Positions 1 to 10,919 are shown, numbered from the stretch's first letter. The stretch is DNA of 64,000 bases from Gonocerus acuteangulatus (GCA_946811695.1 OX328126.1:9648746-9712745), one strand, 5' to 3'. Numbers and translations: made by a program. Notes: generated from the letters alone by a model not told the origin.

Positions 1-1380
1 GATTTTGTCAACAAAAAAAATGATGAGAGTTCGGGATTTTGCATTGATAGTCACACAGGGGATATTGAGAGACAGCTGTTCGACACCCCCCTCCCCACCT
101 AGAAAGGGCTGCACTTATTTTTTGATGGGTTCTTTGTATAAGGGGCGGAAACAAGTTTTTTGACGATGTAAATGAATATAAAATCGCAATGAACATACAA
201 TTATCATTGTGCAGTTTTATTTTACACCATCAAGCAATGCCAATAAAAGAAATTGTTAAACTAATCGAAGAATACCTTTTCAACAGGATTTGAGGATTAT
301 GAAAGTTGAGAGGAGATTAAATGAAATCTATCAGATAAAAACGATAGACTCTGAAATCCCCCGTAGAATTATTGCCTTCCAACCTTTTAGTGAAACTGTT
401 CTATATCCCCCTTCAACAAAACCCATAACCCTTCAGATGAAGTATCCCGGTATTTCCGAGGGCTTGGATGTGCTGAACAGAAACTACAGCTATCTGCTAA
501 TGTGAAATAGGAAGTTCTGAATGTTTGTTTCCGAATGGAAGCTTGTTCACAACTCGATGCTATTATCGTTTCAGCATTAGTGAGCTGTTTTTATAAACAG
601 GTCGATAAGCTGTGTGCAAAGCTTGACACGCTATACAAAGTTCAGTAGCAACTTCATGATTAACCTGCAGTTTAAAACTGTACAAAACAATAATAAAAAT
701 TATTCTTTTTAGGCTCGGCGCACAGTGGTGCCGAGAGGGAAAAACTCCTAAACCGAAGGCGTCCAATCGCGTTTAACATTTTTGCTTTTCCATTATATTA
801 ATAGTTATGATCACGAAAAACCTCTTTTCTGGCCGTTTTCTTGCAGAGTAAAAATCTCACAGTTTTTAGTGAAAAGTAAAACAATATTTTATTCCTGAAA
901 AATTGCTATTAACCAGCAAGTCTCATGTGTATATGTAGCTTTTAAACAATTTTTTTTTTATTTTTGCCAAACGTACCATGTGCATTTGTGTTATGAAGAT
1001 ATCTGTAATGTACCTCAATTATCCTTAGTTTATTTAGTGTAGGTTAAAAAGTGGTACTTAGCTATCCTCTTTGCTTAGTTTTACCTAAAAGTGCATGTTT
1101 TGAAGTTGTTCTATAAATTTCATCGCCGTACTCGGCTGTATGTGTGCACAGCCTAATAAAACGTAGGTGTCAATAAGTGATGCGATTATTTTACGAAAAA
1201 CGACCTTACCGTTATTATTTTCTGCAAAGAGGTGTTGAACATTTTGTACTAGCACGTAAATATTAACAATGAGAAACACTTAATATTTCGTGTGAAAATC
1301 ATTCGTGTCGTTAAAATCATTCGTTATAAGAGCAAATTTTAATAATGATGAATACAACCAGAACAGATAACAGTATCAAA
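1..1380. other. Unassigned AT-rich sequence
   Basis: No coding region, RNA gene or repeat family was recognised. An open frame of 71 codons at 290-505 (+) has no recognisable motif, and other short frames are no longer than expected by chance in AT-rich DNA. Confidence 0.5.
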
Positions 1381-2007
1381 GTAATTTTCATGGGCAAGAA
1401 TTTTTTCTTTATTTTTCAGGTAAGTTGGTTGTTAGGAGGAATTTCAAAGTCCTTGGCAATTTCAGATTTTTTCTTTAATACTTTTTGAACTTCTTTAATC
1501 GCACCTATTTTCTCGGACAACGTTAAAGTTTTATAACTTCTAGGCTTCGACATCTTAAATCAACAACTCACTGAGCTGCACTGTACACCAAAAATTCAAG
1601 GCACAAACAACAACAAGAGATCTAGGCGCTGACTAAATAAGAAATGAAGATGAGAGGGAATTCAAGGATAAAGTGGCGCGACCCACCACTTTGCAGAACT
1701 CCTAGAGTCCAAGAACTAGACTATGAGACCGCCACGCTTCTTGTAACGGAACCCCTACATCCGTATCTTACTATCCTTCTTACCCGAGGGGAGAATATTT
1801 TCACAAGATTTAAGATCGACCGCCTCTCTGTCCACTTCCCATTGGAGGTACAGACTCGTAAAAAAATCGAATTATCCGAAATTTTATTCGAATTAAACAC
1901 GACTTTTTTACATTTTTTCTGTCCTTAATTCTAGGGACCGAGAGAAATATTCGAATTAAAAACGATTTCGAGTTATCGAAGTTCGAATTATCCATGTTCC
2001 ACTATAC
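1380..2007 (-). mobile_element. Tigger/pogo-type DNA transposon, 5' part
   Basis: On the minus strand the frame from 1551 to about 1421 begins MSKPRSYKTLTLSEKIGAIK and continues KKKSEIAKDFEIPPN before a stop. This is the N-terminal CENP-B/pogo helix-turn-helix of Tigger transposases (the KSLTLxEK...SEIAxxFGIPP pattern). About 450 bp upstream, 1855-2007 holds repeated TTCGAATTATCC-like motifs and a possible terminus reading TATAGTGGAACATGGATAA on the minus strand, the usual layout of a Tigger end. The catalytic DDE domain is absent, so this is a dead 5' fragment. Domain identity is fairly secure; the outer boundary is approximate. Confidence 0.7.
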
Positions 2008-2009
2008 TT

Positions 2010-2560
2010 GCTGTCCCAAGATTTTCTTAATATAAAACCCGCGTATCTTCAAAAATAATTGTTCTATGGAATTGATAGTGGTCTCATTCGATTTAGAACA
2101 TAAAAATACTTCTGAAATAATACCAAAATCATAATGATTTAAGTTCTTTGAGGTTTTTCCCCAAAATCGGGTGTTTGGCACTACTATGCGGCGGCGTTTG
2201 GCACTACTATGCGGCGGCGTTTAAATTAGTAGAACTTTCTTTTACTTTTTATAATACGTCAATCAATATTTTTTCACGACATGTGAGGCATGAATAAGGC
2301 ATCTTCAGGGAAAATTTTATTTGTTGTAGGTAATCATGTCAATAATATACAGTTATAGCATTTCTAGACTAACGAAAATGGGTACTTACTTATTAGCCAC
2401 AGGTACGCATAGCGAATATGCCATTAACATAAAAGCTACGCGTTACCGCTCGCTCAAGATTGTATCGAATCTCCAGTCAACCGAACTCGTTGATAATATG
2501 CACAAATGGTCTTTCCGCGGCCACGTCGGCCAAAATTCAGTTGACTTCTGAGCACGTGCT
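2010..2560. other. Unassigned sequence with a short direct repeat
   Basis: No gene is seen. At about 2170-2220 the unit GTTTGGCACTACTATGCGGC occurs twice head to tail. The 71-codon frame at 2336-2551 shows no recognisable domain. Confidence 0.5.
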
Positions 2561-2565
2561 GGTGG

Positions 2566-2796
2566 TCCAGACCCCTTAACCTTTAACCTGTGGGCATACG
2601 TGATATGCGCTTGCGCTCGCCTCGCTCGCTCAAGAAGAAATAAAAACACTAGTCAATCATACTCGTTAAAATTAACAGAATTCTATTAATTTTAACGAGT
2701 TGGATTGAAAAGAGTTTTGTATCTTCTTGAGCGAGCGGAAAAACAACGCACGTATGCCCATAAGCGACAGGTTACGACGGGTTAGGAGGCCCTTAA
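2566..2796. mobile_element. Palindromic foldback/MITE
   Basis: The left arm (CCCCTTAACCTTTAACCTG, GGGCATACGTG, CGCTCGCTCAAGAAG, ACTCGTTAAAATTAA) is repeated in inverted order on the right (TTAATTTTAACGAGT, CTTCTTGAGCGAGCG, CACGTATGCCC, CAGGTTACGACGGG), with the centre near 2683. Arms are about 110 bp and imperfect. No clear target duplication was found and no coding sequence is present. Confidence 0.6.
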
Positions 2797-3120
2797 AATT
2801 TAAAATTATTTTTGAATAAATATTTTATCGACATTTCAAATGTGAGTTCTTTGTTTCTCAATTTTACATCCCTGCGCATACGCATGTTTACAAATACGTT
2901 GTTTACGCCAACTTTTATAACCCGCATAAAAGTGAAATTTAGTGCTTTATAACTTCTTTCCTAGTTGAGAGCGACTTTTTTCTTTTTTAACGGATTCGTG
3001 TTTAGTGCATTAAAATACGCTATATTGCAAAATTTAAAAATAATCGCTTCCGAGGAGGCTAAAGTTCAAATTTACCTATATCAAAATACAAAAAGCCAAC
3101 GCAGTTCCGAAAATTCGGAC

Positions 3121-3296
3121 TTTTTTTTTTTTACGGCGCTTCGACAACTAGGACATTAGCGCCGACATCCAAGGTGCAGCGAGGAATTTTTCCAATGAGC
3201 CGTGGGATGAGAAAATTCCTGCCGCCGGTGGGGATCGAACCCACCATCTCCCGCTTATGAAACTAAGGCGCCAGTCACTAGACCACGGGAGACCCC
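3121..3296 (-). mobile_element. tRNA-derived SINE, family 1, copy 1
   Basis: On the minus strand the head reads GGGGTCTCCCGTGGTCTAGT with an A-box-like segment, then GGTTCGATCCCCACCGGCGG (B box), then a body with CGGCGCTAATG, and ends in an A-run (the T-run at 3121-3133). Three other copies lie at 16959, 39757 and 44157. Non-autonomous and Pol III-type; probably mobilised by a LINE. Confidence 0.85.
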
Positions 3297-3299
3297 TCG

Positions 3300-3860
3300 G
3301 TCTTGTTATCCGTATATTTCCAAAGCCGGAGTAAGCCACCATCAACCCTTGATGACACTCTAATTACTGGTGCACTCTTCAAGATCAATGCATTCTAATG
3401 ATCCCCCTGGAAATGATTACTTTGCAATCTAGAGCTTGCCTCATGCATTATGCATCCTGTTCTGCATGGAATAGAACGGCCCACACGCTAAATCTGTGTG
3501 CGAAAACATGCTCCATTATGTCAGAACGAGGACTGGACGATGTCGCTTCAAACATTGAGTATCAACCAAGGCATACATACATTAACCATTACCAACATAG
3601 CAAATAAATGACCTAGGAATTAATAGAGGAATATGTCATCTTATTTGAATAACTGTGTCCAATGTTTTCCTCTTCCTGTTTTATTTGAGGCCCAAGTTAG
3701 AACCATACAGAATTGCTGGATAAACACACATATACTTAACCAAAATCGTTTCTTCACCCAAATATAATTGAACATATGAAATAAAGGAATTCAAGTAATG
3801 TGCAATGGTATTATTTGTTTTTAATTTTTATTTATTTATTTTTTTATTTATTTATTTGGG
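3300..3860. other. Unassigned sequence
   Basis: No gene or repeat family recognised; the 69-codon frame at 3398-3607 has no recognisable motif. Confidence 0.4.
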
Positions 3861-4085
3861 TATCGTCCCAACCATGTCAAACTATCGAATATGCAAATCG
3901 TAGCAAACTAGAGAACTAGAATATAGAAAAAATGGTCTTATTCGATACTTTATTTAAGGGGTTAAAGCCTATTCTAAAGGGGTTAGAGTTGCGACAAGCC
4001 GTATCCTCCACAATCCAAGAGCAAAGTCTCGAATCTAAAATAAGAAATTTTTCATATTCGATAGTTTGACATGGTGGGTACGATA
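3861..4085. mobile_element. MITE family M, copy 1
   Basis: Inverted terminal repeats TATCGTCCCAACCATGTCAA (left) and TTGACATGGTGGGTACGATA (right), continuing inward as CTATCGAATATGCAAA. A second copy at 30700-30958 lies inside a Jockey element, where the flanks suggest a TA target, so Tc1/mariner-type mobilisation is inferred. Confidence 0.8.
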
Positions 4086-4263
4086 TGTATAAAAGAGCAT
4101 TTATGAATGAATACAATTATAAACATTGATAACAACAATTTTGGCTGTTGAATACTTCAACTTAATCCTACCTCATGGACCCAATTTTTTTTCTTTGCAT
4201 TTCCTTTAAGTTATTTTGGGGTAACGATGGTTCAGTGCATTAACGACTATAGATGTTTAATAA

Positions 4264-4509
4264 TATCGTTGCTACAAATGCAAAGTATCGAATGTGAAAA
4301 TTACCACTTTTCAGAGTGGAAAAGCATTTATTCATAACTTTTTTTTTGGACAGTCAAATATTCGACAGATTTGACCTTTTGATAGTGGAATAGTTTCCCT
4401 TTAATAGATTCAAGAATTTGCCGTACATAAGTCCAGCAGAAATTAGTAAAGATTGACAATGAAAGATGTATTTTTTCACATTCGTTACTTTGCATTTGTA
4501 TCGACGATA
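4264..4509. mobile_element. MITE family N, copy 1
   Basis: Inverted ends TATCGTTGCTACAAATGCAA and TTGCATTTGTATCGACGATA, extended by AAGTATCGAATGTGAAAA. The interior (CACTTTTCAGAGTGGAAAAG, TTTGACCTTTTGATAGTGG) is conserved in the 17207-17454 copy. No coding capacity. TA-type target is inferred from the flanks only. Confidence 0.8.
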
Positions 4510-4571
4510 TGTAATATATAAATGGTCTAATAGAACCATTGGAATGAGCCCTTCAGTACTATGCTCCAACC

Positions 4572-4741
4572 GCCTCATTTTACTCTTTGCAGGTATTCGT
4601 TAAATTAATTAAATGCTGGGTGGCTATAGGGACAGTCTGGGACTCCGAATCCAACCCTCTGACGACGACACTGGAAGATAAAGTCTCTAGTTCGTGTCCG
4701 AGATTTGAACTCAGGTCCTCCAGCATTAGCCCTGTCGTAAA
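4572..4741 (-). mobile_element. tRNA-derived SINE, family 2, copy 1
   Basis: Read on the minus strand it contains a B-box-like GAGTTCAAATC and matches the copies at 10991 and 44898 through the body (GGGACAGTCTGGGA, GGCAGGTATT). The A-box end is truncated or diverged in this copy. Confidence 0.65.
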
Positions 4742-4820
4742 AACAAGCCTAAAATTTTAACATGTCAATGTCCTTATCATTTAACTGTCAAACTTGTTCA
4801 AATTACTTTTACAATAACTG

Positions 4821-5085
4821 AATTGAAGGGGTCGGGGCGAAATAGTTCCAAGCAACATTTATAACCAAACTTAACTGTAGCTGCTATATGTTGGATATTA
4901 TGTGGGACTATCAGTTGAAATGGTTAGGAGCAACAAGATTAAGTAGCATACAGAGCTTGTAGTCATATTTTAGTAGCATTTGCATCATAGACTCATAGTC
5001 CCACATAATATCCAACACATAGCAGCTATGGTTATGTTTTCTTAAAAATGTTGCTTGGCACTATTTTTCCCCTACCTCTTCAATT
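4821..5085. mobile_element. Long-TIR MITE family P, copy 1
   Basis: Ends AATTGAAGGGGTCGGGGCGA and its inverted form (TACCTCTTCAATT) with arms of about 95 bp containing GCTGCTATATGTTGGATATT and ATGTGGGACTATCAGT. Copies at 7611-7872 and 24058-24269. AATT at both outer edges may be part of the TIR or a 4-bp target duplication. Confidence 0.85.
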
Positions 5086-5089
5086 GAAA

Positions 5090-5628
5090 TTTTCTAATCA
5101 CGTTAAGATTTTCATGTGGAATATTATAGAATCCCTCTTCCTTTCTTTAATGTTTCTTGCATTCTTGAGATTAAGAATTCCTTCTCCCTTACATCCCCCA
5201 CTAGAAGAGCCTAATATCTGACTATAATTAGAGGCTTTGTAATGTAATGATCCCTTTGTCCCTTCCCTTCCTGTCCCTAATCCGTTTCCTCCCCCTTGAG
5301 GGTGTTTACATCCACACCACTGCTTCTCTACTATTCATGCTTCAGCTGTACCACGCCCAGTATTCACCCTAAGGGTAGGACCTCTGTATTTCTGGTCTCT
5401 TGGAAGTATGCAATCTTTTACCACATTCATACCTCAAATTTAGGCTGCACTCATGACAATTTTTGAAAATGTCTTCTAATTCCATGGATTCTATCAACTA
5501 GTTATTAAATATGACCCCACATTAAAAATAAAAGATACATCTATATTCTGCTTAAGGGTTCTTTGTTGGGTATTTTTGTTATTAATATAATCACTCCAGC
5601 TGTTGGCTGTTTTTTTTTTTTTGCAGTA
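5090..5628. other. Unassigned sequence
   Basis: Pyrimidine-rich and AT-rich DNA with no recognised coding, RNA or repeat signal. Confidence 0.4.
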
Positions 5629-5631
5629 ATT

Positions 5632-5681
5632 AAATCCAGACATTCCAATCCAAAGTCCTAAGAACAGTAGTCAATAGCCAA
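5632..5681 (+). mobile_element. Short Jockey-like ORF fragment
   Basis: ACATTCCAATCCAAAGTCCT matches 21971-21991 of the Jockey element at 21757-22589 with one mismatch at the left, where it encodes the FQSKVLR motif. It abuts the 5S-headed SINE directly. Very short, so placement in the Jockey clade rests on that one match. Confidence 0.45.
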
Positions 5682-5850
5682 CGGCCATAGTTATGTTGAA
5701 TGCACCGGTTCCCCTAGATCACCAAAGTTAAGCAACGTCGGGCGTGGCCAGTACTTGAATGGGTGACCGACCACGTGCTGTTGGCATTAGAAAAAGGTGG
5801 CAACCTGTAGATAGCCCGGTGCTAATAGTCAAATAGTTGATCCGCCGTTA
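5682..5850 (+). mobile_element. 5S rRNA-headed SINE, copy 1
   Basis: 5682-5795 is a diverged 5S rRNA gene: GCCAACGGCCATAG, CACCGGTTCCC, AAGTTAAGCAACGTCGGGCG and GGGTGACCGACCACGTGCTG follow the 5S order, including the internal Pol III promoter region. It is followed by a tail module AAAAAGGTGGCAACCTGTAG then ATAGCCCGGTG. The same head-tail pair is at 18231-18390 on the minus strand. SINE3-type by definition of a 5S head. Confidence 0.8.
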
Positions 5851-6180
5851 GAAAAAAAGAAAAGAAGAGAAAAACATTTTCTTTACTTTATATTGCCCTG
5901 ATGTGATGAAACAGACCTCGGATTCGAATTCAGCGACCCTAAAGAAGATGGAAGCTCTTGTTATTACTTCTTTAGCAACTTCATACGAAATTTGACATTC
6001 AAATGCTCTTAAACCTGACGTGCTGAGGTGAAACGGACTCCGGATTAGGACTCATCGTGTCGAAATATATAAGAATATATGTGTCTTGGGAAAATATCAC
6101 TTTTTTGTGTGTGTGCCTTTGTTATCAAATTACACAATACATATGAATTGTTGGTTCTAATATATGTCTAAATAAGTAAA
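5851..6180. other. Unassigned sequence
   Basis: No recognised gene or repeat; AT-rich. Confidence 0.4.
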
Positions 6181-6181
6181 A

Positions 6182-6617
6182 ATTCCGTCACGCAGGAGCT
6201 GCATAACTAAGCAATTTCCTCAGAATTTTTGTAGTGTAGACTACATTATAAATTTTGTAAATAATTTGATTCCAGATTGCTGTTAATACATGATACTGTA
6301 CTACTTATAAATACACAAAAACTTCAGTTTCTGTCTTTTGATCTGAAGCAGGAAGAGGATACAGTTCCCTTAGTGGGCGATAGCGCTCCTCGCGGCGCCT
6401 TTGGGAACCTACGTCTGGCCAGCTAATTCTAATGAAACAGAGTTTAAAGTAAACCCTCCTTTCCAATAGACCGATTTACTTCTTTTTTACAACACTTTTT
6501 TCTAGAGAGATGCCCACGACGTATACCGCGTTTCGTTACAATACAGCAGAAATTACGACCGGTATGAGTATATTAGTACTTTAGGTCCGGAGTAAACCCC
6601 CCCCTCCAAATAACTAA

Positions 6618-6701
<84 letters not shown>

Positions 6702-6825
6702 TTTAACGGGGGTCATTTTTGGTGTCTACTAGGTAGGATCGATAAAGAATTGAAGACATTTTTCAAAAATTTCGTCATGAGTGCAACCTCAATATCTACT
6801 TTCCTTCGGAGGAAAGTGCTAAAAA
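6182..6825 (+). mobile_element. Helentron-like family A, copy 1 (short)
   Basis: Starts TTCCGTCACGCAGGAGCTGC, then ATAACTAAGC; has the CCGGAGTAAACCCCCCC/ACCGATTTA body, a (TA)n block at 6621-6698, and ends with the hairpin ACTTTCC-TTCGGA-GGAAAGT followed by GCTAA. Non-coding. It shares both ends with the copies at 8226, 20964, 35762 (-) and 41450 (-). Assignment to Helentron/HINE rests on structure: subterminal inverted repeat, microsatellite, 3' hairpin, T/A-run target. Confidence 0.65.
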
Positions 6826-6889
6826 TGTACTTTAATTCATTGATAGAAATTACGAATGATTTAAGTTCGGTACTAAGAAGGAAGATATT

Positions 6890-7092
6890 AGAAATCAGAT
6901 TAAATACAGCCAGTAGCTGATTGAGCAAGATCTGTCGAATTTCAATTTCACAAATACAAGCTACAAGCCTTAGTATAAAATACTGTAACTACTACAGGTA
7001 TAATGCAAGGACATTTTACAGACAATCGGTTTAAGTGCTAAAAAATTAGAAATCAGATTAAATACAGCCAGTAGCTGATTGAGCAAGATTGC
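6890..7092. repeat. Local direct repeat plus dispersed repeat
   Basis: ATTAGAAATCAGATTAAATA followed by CAGCCAGTAGCTGATTGAGC occurs at about 6890 and again at about 7046. Between them, 6930-7046 (ATCTGTCGAATTTCAATTTC to CAATCGGTTTAAGTGCTAAA) is nearly identical to 11236-11352, so it is a dispersed repeat flanked here by a direct duplication. Confidence 0.7.
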
Positions 7093-7205
7093 AAGATGAA
7101 TGGCTAGTGACATTAGAAGGGTCCTAAGTATTGTGCTAATGAATACTTCATAGACTACACAATACAATGAGAAGCAGTCGGTAGATATATTGTGATTGGG
7201 TATTC

Positions 7206-7525
7206 ATGTATATCGGTGTGTTGCAACATTCCGTGCACGTTGGGAGCTTGTTCATGTAAAGGACGAGTCCTTTGGTGACTAGATCACAAGAGGTTTTTCT
7301 TCGGGCCCAGTGTCGTGACTAGATCACAAGAGGTTTTCAATCGAGCCCAGTGTCGTGGCATATGCGTCCGAGAGATGGGTATCGGAGTGTTGCAATATTC
7401 CGTGCACTTTGGGAGCGACTTCATGTAGAGGATAAGCCCTTTGGTGACTAGATCACAAGAGGTTTTTCTTCGGGCCCAGAGTCGTGGCATATGCGTCCGA
7501 GAGATGTGTATCGGTGTGTTTGCCA
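7206..7525. repeat. Partial tandem duplication, unit about 135-170 bp
   Basis: GACTAGATCACAAGAGGTTT occurs three times (7277, 7318, 7446) and GGCATATGCGTCCGAGAGAT twice; ATTCCGTGCAC occurs at 7228 and 7397. Open frames here on the minus strand only reflect the duplication. Confidence 0.7.
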
Positions 7526-7610
7526 AAATAACTATACAAAAGGAAGACTTGGGCCTTGATGGAAATTTTTGTCGAAGCCATCGGTCCTGAAAGTGTTAAT
7601 GCAAACCAGG

Positions 7611-7872
7611 AATTGAAGGGGTCGGGGCAAAATAGTGCCAAGCAACATTTTTAACAAAACTTAACTGTAGCTGCTTTATGTTGGATGTTATGTAGGACTA
7701 TCAGTCTATGATGATGCCACTAAGATGTGACTACAAAGTGCTCTGTATGCTACTTAATCTTGTCCCTAACCATTTCAACTGATAGTCCCACATAATATCC
7801 AACATATAGCAGCTATAGTTAAATTTTGTTAAAAATGTTGCTTGGCACTATTTTGCCCTGAACCCTTCAATT
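7611..7872. mobile_element. Long-TIR MITE family P, copy 2
   Basis: The cleanest copy: AATTGAAGGGGTCGGGGCAA at the left and TTGCCCTGAACCCTTCAATT at the right, 262 bp, arms about 95 bp. The unpaired centre holds GATGATGCCACTAAGATGTG. No coding capacity. Confidence 0.88.
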
Positions 7873-8222
7873 AAACCCCCGTGACTTCATAGCCACAAAC
7901 ACACACACACACACACTTCGAATGCGGAACTACACAAATAAGCTAGGATTCCCACGGTTGATGACTGCAATTTCGCTGAAACCTGGGATGTGTATAGTCA
8001 CTTCTCAATGGCATCATATTTTTATGACTATTTAAAAATATCCGGTAGTTAGTTTGCAATTAATGCAGATTTATCACTGAAATGAAGCGGAAAATATGAC
8101 TCAAAATGAATCCCAGACCACAAGGATATATTCTTACAGCAACACAGTCATTTCTGTATAAGAATGTTTCACATGGGTTTTTTCTACATAGGGGAAAAAC
8201 ATTAAATCTCAATTACAATCTC
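7873..8222. other. Unassigned sequence
   Basis: Contains a short (CA)n run at 7899-7914 and otherwise nothing recognised. Confidence 0.4.
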
Positions 8223-9268
8223 AAAAAGTCCGTCACGCAGGAGCTGCATAACTAAGCACTTTCCTCAGAATTTGGGTAGTGTAGATTGCTTTCCAGAACA
8301 ATTTGCTTAAAATATCCTACATAAATAAAATAAAAACATGAATAGTTCTCTTTTAAATTTGTAATGAGTAACTGATCAATTAATAATTTGCTTCCAGAGT
8401 TATGTTTACACATGGTACCTATTACACTACGTAATAAATACAAAAAACCTCACATTATCGTGTTTTGATCTAACGCAGGAACAGGATACAGTCACTCTAG
8501 TGGTAGAAAGCGCTCCTTGCGGCGGCTTTGTGAACCTACGTCTGACGGGCTTTTCTATTGAAATATATTACAAATTAAACCCCCGCTTTCCGATTGACCG
8601 ATTCAGCTCATTTTTACAACACTTCTTTCTCATGAGTTACCCACGACGTATACCGCGTTTCGTTACAATACAGCAGAAATTACGACCGGTATGAGTATAT
8701 TAAGAATTTGGGACCCCCCCTTCTAATGAACCGATTTAGTTTATTTTTACAACACATATTTACCTGTAGATTACCACTACGAATACCGAGTTTCGTCGAA
8801 ATATACCAAAAATCACGGCTGATAGTGGCGAATTGGTATTGTGGGTCCGGAGTAAACCCCCCCTCCTAATGAACCGATTTAGTTTATTTTTACAACAGTT
8901 ATTTACCTGTGGATTACCACTACGAATACCGAGTTTCATCGAAATATACCAAAAATCACGGCTGGTAGTGGCGAATTGGTATTGTGGGTCCGGAGTAAAC
9001 CCCCCCCCCTTTTAATGAACCGATTTAGTTCATTTTTATATCTCACTTTTCTCACTATATTACCACTACGAATACCGAGTTTCGTTGAAATATAACAAAT
9101 ATTAAGGCTGACATAGTCAAATTAGTGTTTTGGGTTCGGGGTAAACCCCCCCTTCCGGTGGACCGACTTTGGTGGTTAACGAACTCGTTCAATCGTTTGC
9201 TAATTGAATGCTATATACCAAGTTTCGTGACGAAAAAACAAAAACTCTGGCCGCTATCGTGTTAACAG

Positions 9269-9340
<72 letters not shown>

Positions 9341-9343
9341 ATA

Positions 9344-9378
<35 letters not shown>

Positions 9379-9499
9379 TTTAACGGGGGTCATTTTCGGT
9401 GTCTACTAGGTAGGATCGATAAAGATTTGAAGAAATTTTTCAAAAATTCCGTCATGAGTCCAACCTCAATAGCTACTTTCCTTCGGAGGAAAGTGCTAA
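8223..9499 (+). mobile_element. Helentron-like family A, copy 2 (reference copy)
   Basis: 5' end AAAAAGTCCGTCACGCAGGA. A subterminal GCACTTTCCTC (8256-8266) is perfectly complementary to GAGGAAAGTGC (9486-9496) next to the 3' end. The 3' hairpin is ACTTTCCT-TCGG-AGGAAAGT (9475-9494), followed by GCTAA. Inside are four units of about 145 bp containing CCGGAGTAAACCCCCCC, AACCGATTTAGTTTATTTTT and ACCACTACGAATACCGAGTT (8700-9170), then a (TA)n block 9271-9374. No Rep/helicase coding is visible, so it would be non-autonomous. Confidence 0.7.
8700..9170 (+). repeat. Internal ~145-bp tandem repeats of family A
   Basis: Successive units share TGGGTCCGGAGTAAACCCCC, a poly-C tract of variable length, GAACCGATTTAGTTTATTTT, TACCACTACGAATACCGAGT and a GAAATATA(A/C)(C/A)AAAAAT segment. 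The number of units differs between family A copies. Open frames through it are short and not conserved. Confidence 0.75.
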
Positions 9500-9520
9500 A
9501 AAATGACATAGTAAAAGAAA

Positions 9521-10167
9521 GTCCGACTCGCTGGACGGAACTGCGTCATCATAGCGTGGGTAAGTCCGACTCGCTGGACGGAACTGCGTCATCATAGCGT
9601 GGGTAAGTCCGACTCGCTAGACGGAACTGCGTCATCATAGCGTGGGTAAGTCCGACTCGCTGGACGGAACTGTGTCATCATAGCGTGGGTAAGTCCGACT
9701 CGCTGGACGGAACTGTGACATCATAGCGTGGGTAAGTCCGACTCGCTGGACGGAACTGTGTCATCATAGCGTGGGTAAGTCCGACTCGCTGGACGGAACT
9801 GTGCCATCATAGCGTGGGTAAGTCCGACTCACTGGACGGAACTGTGTCATCATAGCGTGGGTAAGTCCGACTCGCTGGACGGAACTGCGTCATCATAGCG
9901 TGGGTAAGTCCGACTCGCTCGACGGAACTGCGTCATCATAGCGTGGGTAAGTCCGACTCGCTGGACGGAACTGTGTCATCATAGCGTGGGTAAGTCCGAC
10001 TCGCTGGACGGAACTGCGTCATCATAGCGTGGGTAAGTCCTACTCGCTGGAAGGAACTGTGTCATCATAGCGTGGGTAAGTCCGACTCGCTGGACGGAGC
10101 TGCGTCATCATAGCGTGGGTAAGTCCGACTCGCTGGACGGAACTGCGTCATCATAGCGTGGGTAAGA
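9521..10167 (+). repeat. 43-bp minisatellite, about 15 copies
   Basis: Unit GTCCGACTCGCTGGACGGAA + CTGCGTCATCATAGCGTGGG + TAA; starts at 9521 and 9564 give the period of 43. The unit aligns with the 5' terminus of the Helentron-like family B (GTCCGACTCGCAGGAACTGC, GTCATCTTAGCGCGG at 44113-44152), with a 4-bp insertion. The array starts 21 bp after the 3' end of family A copy 2. Confidence 0.9.
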
Positions 10168-10815
10168 TAATAATAATTATTTATTTTATTTTTAAGTTTT
10201 TTGAATAAACTGAAGAAAAAATAATAATTTTCTTTCCTCAGACCCATGTTTTTTTGTTGTTTTTTTTAAACTTTTAATAACTAAATCTTTCACATAGTAC
10301 TTCAACTATACAAGGTTGGGATACATGAATGGAAAGCTGGTTAATGAGAAAGTTTTCCTGAAACCCGGAAATCACTTCCCATTAATGAGTAAGGGTGGGT
10401 TTACACTTGCTAGTTATTGCAGGATATTTATATCAGAGAGAAATTGCGACTATTGAAACCCATGTAAAATGATATGTCTGCAATAAATTGCTCATGGTAG
10501 AATTTATTGCAGACATACATTTTACACGGGGTTTCAATAGTCGCGATTTCTCTCTGATATAAATATCCTGCAATAACTAGCAAGTGTAAACCCACCCTAA
10601 CGTTGGTAAGAAATATCAAGAAAATGTCAGGAAATTTAGAATAGCTTTCCTTTGGTAAGATAGACATACTTAAAGACAATCATTTTTTTTAATCATTTTT
10701 CCTAGTCTTATAGTAAGTTTACTCAGCTTTCGATTGGTTTCACTCCAATACTAGTAGTACCACCTGCGACGGAGCTACAACGATTATTCTTCTAAAAACC
10801 AAGTTCGTCTTGAAA
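10168..10815 (-). mobile_element. Family X repeat, copy 1, interrupted by a MITE
   Basis: The reverse complement of this region aligns with 38890-39300: ATCGTTGTAGCTCCGTC, GGTGGTACTAGTA, CTGAGTAAA(T/C)TTACTATAAGAC, AGCTATTCTAAATTTCCTGAC, AACCAGCTTTCCATTCATGT. The terminal CAGGGTGTCCCG block of the 38764 copy is missing here. A MITE at 10393-10597 interrupts it. No coding function recognised. Confidence 0.75.
10393..10597. mobile_element. MITE family Q with TAA target duplication (Harbinger-like)
   Basis: TIR GGGTGGGTTTACACTTGCTA to its inverted form TAGCAAGTGTAAACCCACCC, arms about 90 bp; TAA flanks both sides (10390-10392 and 10598-10600). The paralogous family X copy at 38764 has a single TTA at the matching spot (39105-39107 on +), so the empty site is present in the window. 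A 3-bp TWA target duplication is characteristic of PIF/Harbinger. A left-end fragment is at 24017-24058. Confidence 0.88.
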
Positions 10816-10857
10816 AAACAATAAATCGAAATTTCAGTTAACCCTGAAACAACCTAA

Positions 10858-10858
10858 G

Positions 10859-10919
<61 letters not shown>
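10858..10919. repeat. (TA)n(TG)n microsatellite
   Basis: A run of TA dinucleotides followed by TG dinucleotides at the edge of the family X copy. Confidence 0.95.

Noticed and set aside
1..500. Coding region at 290-505 (+)
   Set aside because: Seventy-one codons with no recognisable motif, no splice context and chance-level length for AT-rich DNA.
9208..9597. 129-codon frame at the family A end
   Set aside because: Composed of a TA microsatellite, the 3' end of family A and the first 43-bp units; the frame is not shared by other copies.
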